A stretch of 64,000 nucleotides of DNA, from the NCBI RefSeq assembly GCF_900115955.1, contig NZ_FOYL01000007.1:372001-436000 (forward strand), written 5' to 3'. Below are positions 1-8,077 of this stretch, in pieces (the first letter of the stretch is position 1; each line of letters begins with the position of its first letter). Under the pieces are notes generated by a model, which saw only the letters and a list, made by a program, of their open reading frames with translations, was not told the origin of the DNA and did not search any database. The translations under genes were made by a program, and so were the position numbers. This DNA comes from Lentzea waywayandensis (GTDB lineage: Bacteria; Actinomycetota; Actinomycetes; Mycobacteriales; Pseudonocardiaceae).

Positions 1-719
1 TGCAGAGCGCGGAGCTCGGCGTTCGGGTCGATGCCGAGCTCGTCGGCGAGCACGTCGCTGGCCCGGCGGTAGACGTCCAGCGCCTGGGCCTGCTGGCCGG
101 TGCGGTGCAGCGCGAGCATGAGCTGGTACCAGAAGCGTTCGCGCAGCGGATGTTCCGCGACGAGCGAGCGCAGCTCGTCGACGATCTGGTCGTGCCGGCC
201 CAGCTGGAGCTCGGCGTCGTTGCGGCGTTCCAGCACCTCCCAGCGCTGTTCGTTCAGGCGCTGCACGTCGGTCTGTTCCATCCGCAGCGACGACACCTGG
301 TCGAGGGCCGGTCCGCGCCACAACGCCGCGGCCTCGCCCAGAAGCCGCGCCTCCGTCTCCAGGTCGGGCGCGCGGCGGGCCTCGGCGCGCAGCCGCTGGA
401 ACGTCAGCAGGTCGAGCTGGTCGTCCTCGACGTGGATCGAGTAGCCGGTGGGCCACGTGCGGACGAGTTTGCGGTCGGCCAGGTCGTCCAGCGACTGTCT
501 CAACCGCATGACGTACGTCTGCAGGGTCGCGCGCGCCGCACCTGACGGCTCCTCGCCCCAGAGGTGTTCCATCAGCTCGTAGGACGAGACCGGCGCGTTC
601 GCCTTCATCAGCAACGCGGCGAGCAGGACACGCTGTTTGGCCGAGCGCAGCTCCACCGCCCGGCCCGAGTCGATGACCTGCAACGATCCGAGAACTCTGA
701 ACTCCCACCGCCGTTGCAT
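1..719 (-). CDS. SARP/AfsR-family transcriptional regulator, N-terminal part (runs off window start)
   Basis: Reading the minus strand from the ATG at 719 gives an open frame to the window edge. It begins with an OmpR-type winged helix (residues about 1-90: 'VLLAALLMKANAPVSS', 'TLQTYVMRLRQSL'). A bacterial transcriptional activator (BTAD) helical domain follows ('LLGEAAALWRGPALDQVSS', 'LRERFWYQLMLALHRTGQ'). This is the SARP architecture, which usually activates secondary-metabolite or stress genes by binding direct repeats near -35. The C-terminus, and any NB-ARC or TPR extension, lies outside the window, so short SARP and AfsR-like forms cannot be told apart. No partner operon is visible. 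Confidence 0.9.
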   Translation of the reverse strand, partial: MQRRWEFRVLGSLQVIDSGRAVELRSAKQRVLLAALLMKANAPVSSYELMEHLWGEEPSGAARATLQTYVMRLRQSLDDLADRKLVRTWPTGYSIHVEDDQLDLLTFQRLRAEARRAPDLETEARLLGEAAALWRGPALDQVSSLRMEQTDVQRLNEQRWEVLERRNDAELQLGRHDQIVDELRSLVAEHPLRERFWYQLMLALHRTGQQAQALDVYRRASDVLADELGIDPNAELRAL

Positions 720-792
720 GGAGCCGATCCTAACCAGCCGGTAACCCGAGGTGTCAGCGAAATGTCAGCGGGCCGCGTGATGCTTCTCGCCC

Positions 793-1043
793 ATGAGCAG
801 GACAACCTTCGTCGCCGCCGCGGCGTTGCTATTGGGAGTGGTGACCTCCGGCCAGGCTCAGGCCGAGAGCGCACCGGCCGCAGACCGGTGATGCAGATCG
901 GCATGACCGCCCACATCGGTTCCAGCGGGCAGAAGAAGCTGTGGTCCGGCGGTGCCGCCACGCTCGACGTGCGCACGTCCGCCCACGGTGAGCGGACTGT
1001 CGACGGCACGCTCTACCAGGTCAGCACCGAGATTCGCTGCTGA
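793..1043 (+). pseudogene. Small secreted protein with a probable 1-nt frameshift
   Basis: An ATG at 793 opens a classic signal peptide (MSRTTFVAAAALLLGVV, cleavage near QAQA) that stops at 889-891 after 32 residues. The next frame continues at once with a plausible mature domain of about 50 residues (MQIGMTAHIGSSG to YQVSTEIRC) ending at 1043. One extra base in the CC run at 885-886 would fuse the two frames into one 83-residue exported protein. Function unknown; only one cysteine is visible in the mature part. The alternative is two separate ORFs overlapping as TGATG, but then the second product would have no export signal, so a frameshift or sequencing error is favoured. Confidence 0.55.
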
Positions 1044-1044
1044 C

Positions 1045-1069
1045 GCCAAGACAGGAGCGGCGTCTTGGC
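1045..1069. terminator. Hairpin downstream of the small secreted protein
   Basis: GCCAAGAC (1045-1052) pairs with GTCTTGGC (1062-1069), directly after the stop codon at 1043. An alternative pairing GACGCC/GGCGTC overlaps it. There is no T-run, as is usual in high-GC actinomycetes. Confidence 0.5.
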
Positions 1070-1102
1070 CCCCCAGCGGGGCGTCGCTCCTCCCCAGACG
1101 GT

Positions 1103-1147
1103 GTCGCCGGGGCTCGAAGCCCAAACCTCTCCTCGGGCCCCGGCGAC
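1103..1147. terminator. Perfect 11-bp inverted repeat between convergent genes
   Basis: GTCGCCGGGGC (1103-1113) and GCCCCGGCGAC (1137-1147) are exact reverse complements around a 23-nt loop. They lie between the plus-strand secreted-protein remnant and the minus-strand TPR gene ending at 1160, which suits a bidirectional terminator. Confidence 0.6.
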
Positions 1148-1159
1148 GCCTCCACGATC

Positions 1160-2119
1160 TCAGGCCGCGCCTTGTGACGTCGTCATGAACTTCCCCAGAC
1201 GTGACGCCAGATCGTCCGCGGCCTCGTTGCCCCGCAACCGTTCCGCCTCCTGCTTCAACGGCCGCATGCGATCCCGGGTGCGGGCCGAGCGGATGGGACC
1301 GGACACCGCGATCGCCTGTTCCCCGACCTCGCGGGCGCGTTCGGTGTCGTTCTGCACCATGTAGTTCATCGCCAGTGCGGCCAGCCGGAACGACTGGCTG
1401 CGCGACGTTTCCTCTCCCCCGGCGGAAATGGCCCTGGTGAGCAGCGGGATCGCCGACCGCGCGTACTTCACGTCGCAGGTGCGCGCGAGTTCGGTGTGCA
1501 CCATGCCGCCGATGGACACCAGGTCGGCGAGGTCGAAGAACCGCGTCCACGGCGGTGCGTCCTCCGCGACGGACCGTCCGAACTCGTCCTCAGCGCGCGC
1601 GAACTGGCGCAACGCCCGCCTTTCCGCGCCCATCTTCGCCAACGCCCACGCCTCGTTGGCGTGCAGGATCGACACGGCCAACGTGGACCCACTGGCCTGC
1701 GCGATGGGCAGACCTCGTTGGAACGAGGCCAAAGCGTCCTCGGCAAGCTCGTAGTGCAGGTGCACCCGGCCCATCCGGTAGTGGATGTTCGCCTCCAGCG
1801 CGCTGTTGCCCGACGCGCGCGCGAGGCCCATCGCACGGCCGAAGTGCAGGTGCGCCGACTCGAGGAGTCCCATGTCGAACGACGCCCAGCCGGCCAGGTT
1901 GTGCAGGTCGGCGATCGCCACCTGGAGGCGGTGCAGCACCCGTCCGCTGGAGCCGGTGTCGAGCAACGGGTTCGCCCAGTTCAGCAATGCGACACAAGCG
2001 TCCCGGCAGGCGCCGCCGCCGTATTCGTAGTCGAGTGCCCGTAGCGCACTTGTCAGAGTTTCGACATGCCGCACGTCGGTTTTGTCCACGCGAGCTGGAA
2101 AAGCTTCGCCGCTGAACAT
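1160..2119 (-). CDS. TPR-type protein resembling the C-terminal half of actinobacterial XRE/TPR regulators
   Basis: The product is 319 residues and mostly helical, with repeated TPR-like units such as 'AGWASFDMGLLESAHLHFGRA' (cf. residues 75-160) and the signature 'YEYGGGACRDA'. The start at 2119 is chosen because AGGAGGG lies 8 nt upstream; a longer frame to 2149 lacks this support. The fold resembles the sensor half of HTH-TPR regulators common in Streptomyces and Pseudonocardiaceae, but no helix-turn-helix is present. A clear paralogue lies at 11696-12568 and shares 'YGGGACRDA', 'ADLHNLAGW' and 'YRxGRVHLHxxxxxDALxxFQRG'. A protein-protein scaffold or signalling role is inferred. Confidence 0.75.
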   Translation of the reverse strand: MFSGEAFPARVDKTDVRHVETLTSALRALDYEYGGGACRDACVALLNWANPLLDTGSSGRVLHRLQVAIADLHNLAGWASFDMGLLESAHLHFGRAMGLARASGNSALEANIHYRMGRVHLHYELAEDALASFQRGLPIAQASGSTLAVSILHANEAWALAKMGAERRALRQFARAEDEFGRSVAEDAPPWTRFFDLADLVSIGGMVHTELARTCDVKYARSAIPLLTRAISAGGEETSRSQSFRLAALAMNYMVQNDTERAREVGEQAIAVSGPIRSARTRDRMRPLKQEAERLRGNEAADDLASRLGKFMTTSQGAA

Positions 2120-2257
2120 AGGTTGGCCCTCCTGACGTGCGCCGCGCACCTTCTGTCGAGGTACCCGTTACACACCGCCGGTATTCACCGCGCCGCCGCC
2201 ACCATCCCTCTGTCGGGCCTGGTCGGGAAGGGTCTTTGGACTCTCCCGGAACACGTC

Positions 2258-2291
2258 GGCGCGGCCACCACAACGCCGTGGTGGCCGCGCC
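2258..2291. terminator. Perfect 14-bp stem terminator after the P450-ferredoxin operon
   Basis: GGCGCGGCCACCAC (2258-2271) pairs exactly with GTGGTGGCCGCGCC (2278-2291) around a 6-nt loop. It lies 108 nt beyond the ferredoxin stop and upstream of the TPR gene. The 279-nt gap 2120-2398 shows no further ORF. Confidence 0.75.
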
Positions 2292-2398
2292 TACGATTTC
2301 GGACGGCCATGGTGATCGGAAAGGGGCCAACAAGGTGTCAGCACGGCCCAACTGAATCCATTTCCGGTAATTGTTCCTCACCGGAACGGCCGATCAAG

Positions 2399-2593
2399 TC
2401 ACTCTTCCAGGCTCACCACCTGAGCGGGACACCTGTCCACCGCGTCACGAACGCCCGGCAGCAGTTCGGCGGACGGTTCGGGGACCAGCACGAGGCCGAG
2501 CCCGTCGTCATCCGACTGATCGAACACGTCCGGTGCGGCGAGCACGCACTGGCCCGATCCGATGCACTTCGTCTGGTCTATCCGGACGGTCAC
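2399..2593 (-). CDS. Ferredoxin (3Fe-4S type), P450 redox partner
   Basis: A 64-residue acidic protein with the short actinobacterial ferredoxin cysteine pattern: C10 (KCIGSGQC), C16, then a distal C-P (DRCPAQ). The residue in the usual second cluster position is not Cys, which suggests a 3Fe-4S cluster. The GTG start lies 1 nt after the P450 stop (TGA-c-GTG), so the two are translationally coupled. It probably passes electrons to the upstream cytochrome P450. Length and spacing match CYP105-type P450/ferredoxin pairs in Streptomyces. Confidence 0.92.
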   Translation of the reverse strand: MTVRIDQTKCIGSGQCVLAAPDVFDQSDDDGLGLVLVPEPSAELLPGVRDAVDRCPAQVVSLEE

Positions 2594-2594
2594 G

Positions 2595-3788
2595 TCACCA
2601 CACCACCGGAATCTCGGCCGCGCCGTAGGTGATCATGTCGTCGCGGTAGTCCATCTCCGTCACGGGCACGGCGGGACGCAGGTTCGGGAACCGTTCGAAC
2701 AGCGACCGCAGCCCGATCTGGAGCTCCGCGCGGGCCAGGTTGGCGCCGAGGCACTGGTGCGGCCCGAAACCGAACCCCAGGTGCGACACGGCGTCCCGTT
2801 CCAGGTCGAGCTCCTCGGCCCGCGGGCAGAGCTCCTCGTCGAGGTTCGCGATGAGCGACACGCTCACCCAGTCCCCCGCCTTGATCAGCACACCGTCGAC
2901 CTCGACGTCCTCGGTCGCCCTGCGGGTCAGGCCGGCACCGCCGAGCTGGCCCACCGTGTACCGCATCAGCTCCTCGACCATCACGTCGGCGCGGCTCGGG
3001 TCGCGCCGAAGGATCTCCAGCTGGTCGGGCTTCTCGAACAGGTGCAACGTGAACAGGCCGAGGAAGTTCGACGTCGTCTCGTGCCCGGCCGCGAGCAGGC
3101 CGATGCAGAGGAAGATCAGCTCGTCCATGCTGAAGTCGGTGTCGTTGGCCATCAGGCCGATCATGTCGTCGTTCGTCCCGGCGGCCTTCTTCTCCGCGAC
3201 GATCGGCGCGAGCACCTCGGCGAGCTTGGTGGCGTGCGCGAGGTACTCGTCCTTCGAGCCGTTCTTGCCGAACAGGTCGCCGGCCGTGGCCTGGAACAGC
3301 TCCTGATGCTCCGGCGGCACGCCCAGCAGCTCCGCGATCACCAGCGACGGCAGCGGCAGGCACAGCGAGGTGACCAGGTCGGCCGGAGCGCCCTTGGCCT
3401 CCATCACGTCGAGGTGCTCGTCGACGATCTGCTGGATGCGCGGGCGCAGCTCGTTCATGCGCTTGACCATGAAGCCGCGCGAGAGAGGACGACGCAACCG
3501 CATGTGCTCGGCGCCGTCGATGCCGTTGATGTTGCCCGGCTGGTCGGGGTCGAGCACGGTCTCGCCCTCGTCGGTGCGCATCTCGGGCTGACCGCCCTTG
3601 CGGGTGCTGAACCGCGCGTCGGACAGCACCTGCCGGACACCGGCGTAGCTGGACACGATCCAGGCCTCGACGCCGTTGGGCCACAGCATCTTCACCGGCC
3701 CGTCGCCGACGGCCTCGGGAAAGCCGACCGGCGGCTGAAGCGGGTGGTCGCGCTCGTGCAGGACGGGGCAGACGGCAGTTTCGGTCAC
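2595..3788 (-). CDS. Cytochrome P450
   Basis: The 397-residue protein carries all key P450 motifs: the I-helix AGHETTS (234-240), ExxR in EELMR (E273/R276), and the heme-thiolate loop FGFGPHQCLG with Cys346. It is soluble and of the bacterial CYP105/CYP107 general type. The stretch 'SLIANLDEEL' differs from the usual 'ANRDP' element. The substrate cannot be read from sequence. The GTG start at 3788 follows GAGGGGGA. It lies between a TetR gene upstream and a ferredoxin downstream on the same strand, so it may be a TetR-controlled monooxygenase for a xenobiotic or secondary metabolite. Confidence 0.95.
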   Translation of the reverse strand: MTETAVCPVLHERDHPLQPPVGFPEAVGDGPVKMLWPNGVEAWIVSSYAGVRQVLSDARFSTRKGGQPEMRTDEGETVLDPDQPGNINGIDGAEHMRLRRPLSRGFMVKRMNELRPRIQQIVDEHLDVMEAKGAPADLVTSLCLPLPSLVIAELLGVPPEHQELFQATAGDLFGKNGSKDEYLAHATKLAEVLAPIVAEKKAAGTNDDMIGLMANDTDFSMDELIFLCIGLLAAGHETTSNFLGLFTLHLFEKPDQLEILRRDPSRADVMVEELMRYTVGQLGGAGLTRRATEDVEVDGVLIKAGDWVSVSLIANLDEELCPRAEELDLERDAVSHLGFGFGPHQCLGANLARAELQIGLRSLFERFPNLRPAVPVTEMDYRDDMITYGAAEIPVVW

Positions 3789-3805
3789 GGGAAATCCCCC
3801 TCAAC

Positions 3806-3821
3806 AGAACAGAACTGTTCT
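3806..3821. promoter_or_regulatory. Candidate TetR operator upstream of the P450
   Basis: AGAACAGAACTGTTCT (3806-3821) is a near-perfect palindrome (GAACAG-AA-CTGTTC plus flanking A/T pairs). It ends about 18 bp before the P450 start, in the 79-bp gap below the TetR gene. Size and position fit repression by the adjacent TetR protein. Confidence 0.6.
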
Positions 3822-3867
3822 TTTGAATCCATGACCGAAAGTAGCGCAACGACTACGATCTGACGAG

Positions 3868-4431
3868 TTATTTGGTCCGAAATGCACTGGTCAACGGTCT
3901 CAACAGGCCGTCGACGATGCCGTCGATCACGCCTGGTTCCCCGGACCGCAGGACGAAGGTCGAGATCAGCGCGGTGATCAGGATGTCCGCGTCGAGGCGT
4001 TCCGGCAGCTCGCCGCGCGCCTTCGCCCGGTCCACGGCGACCCGGAGGTGCTCGGTGTAGGCGCGGTCGATGTGCTCCTCGCGCAGGCACGCGAGATCGG
4101 CGTCCTGGCGGCTGCCTTCGAGCAGCCCGAGGAAGATCCCGGCGGTGTCGAACGGCATCGGCTCGCCCCACGCCAGCAGGATCTGGCGGACGTCCTCGGC
4201 GAACGTCCCCTCGTCGGGCTGCGGCAGCTGGGGCAGGTTCGCCTTCAGGGCGTCCGTGATGAGCCGCGCCTTGGACGGCCAGCGCTGGTAGAGGCTCGCC
4301 TTGCTGGCGCGCGCCCGGCCCGCGACGAGGTCCATGTTGAACCGCGCGTAGCCGACTTCGGCCAGCACTCCGAGCACGGCGGCGAAGACCTCCTGCTGAC
4401 GCGCCGGCGCGTCCAGGGGGGTGCGGCCCAA
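3868..4431 (-). CDS. TetR/AcrR-family transcriptional regulator
   Basis: A 187-residue TetR regulator. The N-terminal helix-turn-helix is clear ('VLAEVGYARFNMDLVAGRARASKASLYQRWPSKARL', residues about 20-60, quoted in pieces: LVAGRARASKASLYQRW). A helical ligand domain follows, ending 'VLRSGEPGVIDGIVDGLLRP'. The start is a TTG at 4431 with GGAGG 4 nt upstream; no ATG or GTG fits the frame better. It is co-directional with the P450-ferredoxin pair and 79 bp upstream of it, so it is the likely repressor acting at the palindrome 3806-3821. Confidence 0.88.
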   Translation of the reverse strand: MGRTPLDAPARQQEVFAAVLGVLAEVGYARFNMDLVAGRARASKASLYQRWPSKARLITDALKANLPQLPQPDEGTFAEDVRQILLAWGEPMPFDTAGIFLGLLEGSRQDADLACLREEHIDRAYTEHLRVAVDRAKARGELPERLDADILITALISTFVLRSGEPGVIDGIVDGLLRPLTSAFRTK

Positions 4432-4580
4432 CCGACCTCCATCTGTGGCCGCTGCTCCGCAGACGGCGGCGAGTTCGCCTTTGAGTCGGCCATCCGGCCT
4501 CCGCTTCGGCCCGAATCGCCTGCGGCAGTTGACCCGAAGAGGAAACCGGACGACCGACGCGAACTCGCGTTCAGCATTGC

Positions 4581-6476
4581 TCAGGTGACGTGCACACTAC
4601 CGCCGGGCGCGTCCGTGAGCCGACCCGTCCGCCGCACCGACATCCACCGCATCTGCGTGCCGTGCACCGCCGTGATCAACGACTGGATCACCACGACGTA
4701 CATCAGCTGCCGGTACACGACCTGTTGCAGGGGATAGGCCCACAACGGCTTGAGCGACTCGCCGTCGAGCCGCAGCGCGTAGCCCGCGCTCGCCGTCTGG
4801 ATCAGCAGGAACACCGTCCACACGATCAACGCGAGCGGTGCGTCCGCGACGAGGAACCCGTACAGCACGAAGAGGTCCATCACCGGTGCGAGCAGCGGCA
4901 GCAGCAGGTGGAACGCCAGCAGGTAGAGGATGCCGAACCGGCCCATCGGCCCGTTCTCCACCAACGCGCCGCGGTGCTTCCACATCGCCTGAAAAGTGCC
5001 GTACGACCAGCGATAACGCTGTTTGAACAGGCCGTGGACGGTGGCCGGCGCCTCCGTCCACGCCTTGGCCTCCGGCCGGTAGGCGACCCGCCAGCCCGCG
5101 CGCGTGACGGCCATCGTGAGGTCCGTGTCCTCGGCCAGCGTGTCGTCGCTGACGCCGCTCACGTCGACGAGCGCGGCCCTGCGGAACGCCCCGACCGCGC
5201 CCGGCACCGTCGGGATGCAGCGCAGCGCGTGCAGGATCTGCCGGTCCAGGTTGGACCCCGCGCAGTACTCCAGGTGCTGCCAGCGCCCGAGCAGGCCCTG
5301 CCGGTTGCCGACCTTCGCGTTGCCGGAGACCGCGCCGACACCGTTGTCCGCGAACGGCTGCACGAGCTGGCCGATCGTGTCCGGCTCGAAGATCGTGTCG
5401 CCGTCCACCAGCACCAGCACGTCGTGCGTCGCCTCGCGGATGCCCGCGTTCAACGCGGCCGGCTTGCCCTGGTTGGTCTGCCGGATCACGGTGACGCCGG
5501 GCAGGTCCACTTCCTCGGCGATGTCCGCGGTGCCGTCCGTCGAGCCGTCGTCCACGACGATCACCTCGACATCCGCGAGGTGGTTGTTCCCGGCGATGGA
5601 CCTGATGGTGGCGACGATGTTCAGCGCCTCGTTGAACGCCGGGACGACCACGGAGACCGGCGGCGCGTGCCACGGCGGCGGCTCCTGCTCGCCCTCACGC
5701 CGCAGCCGGCGGTCGGTGTGCGCGAGGCCGAGCTGCATGAGGGTGCGCAGCAGGCCGAGCAGGGCGGCGATCGCGATGGCCGTGCCGAACAGCACGAGCA
5801 CGATGCCGCCGTTGCGCTGCGACCACGTGGTGACCGCTCCGGTGAACCGTTCGCGGGCGGAGGCTGCGACCGGCTGCTCGTCGCCGACCAGCACGAACCG
5901 GTAGCCGGGCTGCTTCGCGAGCTCACGGGCGATGTCGCCGCCGATGCTGCCGTCGTCGTGCAGCCGGACGACGCCGCCCTTCTCCCGCAACGACATCCGG
6001 ACCAGCGTGCCGATGTCCTGGTACTCGCGGTCGCCGCTGTCGACCTCGGCAGGAGCGCCGATCAGTCGCGTGTGGACACCCAGCGCGTCGGCGAGCGCGG
6101 CCTGCGCGAAGGCGAGGTTCAACGGGCCGGTGAGATCACCCTCGGCGCGGAACCCGTCGATGCCGATCCGATGCCCCTCGGCGACGATCCGGCGTGCCAC
6201 GTCGGGATGGCGGGTGACCTGGGCACCGGTGACGTAGAAGGTCGCCTTGACGCCGGCGGCGTTCAGCCTCTCCAGGGTGCGCGGGGTCCACTTCGGGTCG
6301 GGGCCGCCGTGGAACGCCAGCGCGAGCGTGCCGTCCGGCAGCTCCCGGTGCGCCCCGGCGTGCCGCACGGGTTCGGGCTTGATCGCGGCGTAGGCGTGGA
6401 ACGACACCACGCTCATCAGCACGAGCAGACCGAGCAGGATGGAGATCCAGTGCAACCGTGGCGTGCGCTTCACCAC
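4581..6476 (-). CDS. Membrane fusion protein: degenerate NodB deacetylase domain plus GT2 glycosyltransferase
   Basis: A 631-residue protein with an N-terminal membrane anchor (10-30), a NodB-like region (about 45-205), a TM segment (about 222-246), a processive family-2 glycosyltransferase domain (270-500) and C-terminal TM helices. The GT2 motifs are intact: DDGSTD (309-314), VDGD (357-360), EDTD (449-452) and QRYRW (486-490), typical of chitin/hyaluronan/poly-GlcNAc synthases. The NodB catalytic motif TFDDGP is replaced by AFHGGP (54-59), and the metal-binding HSxxH motif by GHRIGIDGF (101-109), so deacetylase activity is unlikely. The GTG start overlaps the stop of the small ORF upstream. 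It probably makes a cell-surface polysaccharide. Confidence 0.88.
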   Translation of the reverse strand: MVKRTPRLHWISILLGLLVLMSVVSFHAYAAIKPEPVRHAGAHRELPDGTLALAFHGGPDPKWTPRTLERLNAAGVKATFYVTGAQVTRHPDVARRIVAEGHRIGIDGFRAEGDLTGPLNLAFAQAALADALGVHTRLIGAPAEVDSGDREYQDIGTLVRMSLREKGGVVRLHDDGSIGGDIARELAKQPGYRFVLVGDEQPVAASARERFTGAVTTWSQRNGGIVLVLFGTAIAIAALLGLLRTLMQLGLAHTDRRLRREGEQEPPPWHAPPVSVVVPAFNEALNIVATIRSIAGNNHLADVEVIVVDDGSTDGTADIAEEVDLPGVTVIRQTNQGKPAALNAGIREATHDVLVLVDGDTIFEPDTIGQLVQPFADNGVGAVSGNAKVGNRQGLLGRWQHLEYCAGSNLDRQILHALRCIPTVPGAVGAFRRAALVDVSGVSDDTLAEDTDLTMAVTRAGWRVAYRPEAKAWTEAPATVHGLFKQRYRWSYGTFQAMWKHRGALVENGPMGRFGILYLLAFHLLLPLLAPVMDLFVLYGFLVADAPLALIVWTVFLLIQTASAGYALRLDGESLKPLWAYPLQQVVYRQLMYVVVIQSLITAVHGTQMRWMSVRRTGRLTDAPGGSVHVT

Positions 6477-6595
6477 GCTCCCAGCAGCGTGCCGCCCACC
6501 ACGGCGGCGAACACGATCAGTCCACTCGCGACGGTCCAGCTGACCAGCCTCGCCGCTACGCGTCTACCGCCTCTTGGATCGACGAAGACCTGCAT
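6470..6595 (-). CDS. 41-residue single-pass membrane peptide
   Basis: The ATG at 6595 opens MQVFVDPRGGRRVAARLVSW followed by one hydrophobic helix (VASGLIVFAAVVGGTLLGAW) and a stop at 6470-6472. It overlaps the end of the upstream membrane gene by 40 nt and the start of the glycosyltransferase by 7 nt (GTGGTGA), an arrangement typical of coupled genes. Positive residues before the helix predict a cytoplasmic N-terminus. It may be a small partner of the polysaccharide synthase. The ribosome site (AAGGA, 1 nt from ATG) is badly spaced, so confidence is moderate. Confidence 0.55.
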   Translation of the reverse strand: MQVFVDPRGGRRVAARLVSWTVASGLIVFAAVVGGTLLGAW

Positions 6596-6981
6596 TTCCT
6601 TCTGCCCCCAATGAAAACGCGGACGACCACGACCACCAGTGCCGCGCCGACCGCCGCCGCCATCCACGGAAACCCGTTCACCAGCCACGGGACCGCGTCC
6701 GCCGCGAACTCCTTGCTGCTCCCCCACGGAGCCAGCCTCTTCGACTGCCGTTCCCAGGCCGCGTTGCCCACCGCGACGACGACGAAAACGAGAGGTGGCG
6801 CCGGTGCCACCGTCCACAACCCGATGCGACGAACCAGTGCCGAGGCCACGACCGTGCCGCCCACCAGCCACACGCCGAAGGCCCAGCCGATGTCGCCCCC
6901 GTCCACCCAGACCCCCGTCTGCGTGAACAACGCCAGCATCGCGAGCGCGGCGAGACTGGGCAGTTGAACCCCCATGACCAC
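6556..6981 (-). CDS. Four-helix membrane protein (DUF6542-like)
   Basis: The 141-residue product has about four hydrophobic segments (e.g. 'LAALAMLALFTQTGVWV', 'WAFGVWLVGGTVVASALV', 'VAPAPPLVFVVVAVG', 'WMAAAVGAALVVVVVRVFI') and a basic C-tail. It looks like the small actinobacterial DUF6542 membrane family, though I cannot confirm that. The first codon is GTG at 6981; an ATG two codons later (6975) also fits AGGTGG. It begins the operon that continues into the small TM peptide and the GT2 protein, and is divergent from the LCP gene 28 bp away. Confidence 0.7.
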   Translation of the reverse strand: MVMGVQLPSLAALAMLALFTQTGVWVDGGDIGWAFGVWLVGGTVVASALVRRIGLWTVAPAPPLVFVVVAVGNAAWERQSKRLAPWGSSKEFAADAVPWLVNGFPWMAAAVGAALVVVVVRVFIGGRRKCRSSSIQEAVDA

Positions 6982-7009
6982 CTAGAATAGTTCAGGGGGT
7001 GTCCTGTTC

Positions 7010-8077
7010 ATGCAATCAGGTGGCGGCTATCACCGCACGGTCTTTCTCGTCGTGACGCGCACCGCGTGGCTGGCCCTGAGCGCGGTCCTGCTCGCCGCGT
7101 CGGCGTTCGCCTGGTCCACTGTGTCCACCATCTCGACCGGCGTCGAGCGGTCCTACGCGATCCCGGACGACGCGCCCCGGTCGGAGTCCGGCCGCAACAT
7201 CCTCATCATGGGCCTGACCACGAGGCTGGACCTGCACGGCGAACCGCTGCCCGACGACGTGCTGCGGCGCATGCAGGCGGGCGAGAGCGACCGCGGCGGG
7301 TACAACGCGAACACGCTGATCCTGTTGCACATCCCCGCTTCCGGGCCCGCGGTGGCTATGTCCGTGCCGCGCGACAACCTCGTGCCGCTGACCTCGGGCG
7401 GCGAGGGCAAGATCAAGGAGGCCTACGGCCGGGCCAAGATCGTCGAGGAGGACCGCCTGCGCGAGGCCGGGACGCACGACAAGCGGGAGCTGGAACGCGC
7501 CGGGCGTGAGGCGGGACGCAGGGCCCAGGTGCGGACGGTGTCGGCGTTCCTGAACCAGCCGATCGACCACCTCGTGGAGATCTCGCTGATCGGGTTCTTC
7601 CACATCGCCGAGGGGCTCGGCGGCGTGGACGTGTGCCTGCGCAACGCGACGAAGGACCCGTTGTCCGGCGCGGACTTCCCGGCCGGGCCGCAGCACCTCG
7701 ACGCGGGCCAGGCGCTGTCGTTCGTGCGGCAGCGGCACGGCCTGCCGAACGGCGACCTGGACCGCACGCGACGGCAACAGGCGTTCCTGTCGGCCGTGAC
7801 GAAGAGGCTCACAGGAGCGGACGTCACCGCGGTGCAGGCGATGATCGACATGGCGAAGCAGGACGTCGTGCTGGACGCGCGGTTCGACCTGATCGAGTTC
7901 GCCCGCGACGTTCCCGCGGAGGTGCGGTTCGACACGCTGCCGATCGAGGGCGGCGCGCACCTGGGCGGGCTCGACGTGAACAAGGTGGACCAGGCCAAGG
8001 TGCGGGCGAAGGTGACCGAACTGGCCACCGCCCCACCGCCCCCGCCGCCGAACGGAGGCATTCCGTGCGTCGACTAG
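7010..8077 (+). CDS. LytR-CpsA-Psr (LCP) family cell-wall glycopolymer ligase
   Basis: A 355-residue membrane-anchored protein with one TM helix (about residues 15-38) and an extracellular LCP domain. Family hallmarks are visible: 'NILIMGL', 'NANTLILLHI', the catalytic-type arginine in 'SVPRDN', and the C-terminal 'LSFVRQRHGLPNGDLDRTRRQQAFL' region (R/D cluster). LCP enzymes attach arabinogalactan, teichoic acid or other polymers to peptidoglycan using polyprenyl-phosphate intermediates. A proline-rich tail precedes the stop. Divergent from the polysaccharide-synthase operon, it may handle that or another surface glycan. Its TAG stop overlaps the stop of the convergent LuxR gene. Confidence 0.93.
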   Translation: MQSGGGYHRTVFLVVTRTAWLALSAVLLAASAFAWSTVSTISTGVERSYAIPDDAPRSESGRNILIMGLTTRLDLHGEPLPDDVLRRMQAGESDRGGYNANTLILLHIPASGPAVAMSVPRDNLVPLTSGGEGKIKEAYGRAKIVEEDRLREAGTHDKRELERAGREAGRRAQVRTVSAFLNQPIDHLVEISLIGFFHIAEGLGGVDVCLRNATKDPLSGADFPAGPQHLDAGQALSFVRQRHGLPNGDLDRTRRQQAFLSAVTKRLTGADVTAVQAMIDMAKQDVVLDARFDLIEFARDVPAEVRFDTLPIEGGAHLGGLDVNKVDQAKVRAKVTELATAPPPPPPNGGIPCVD

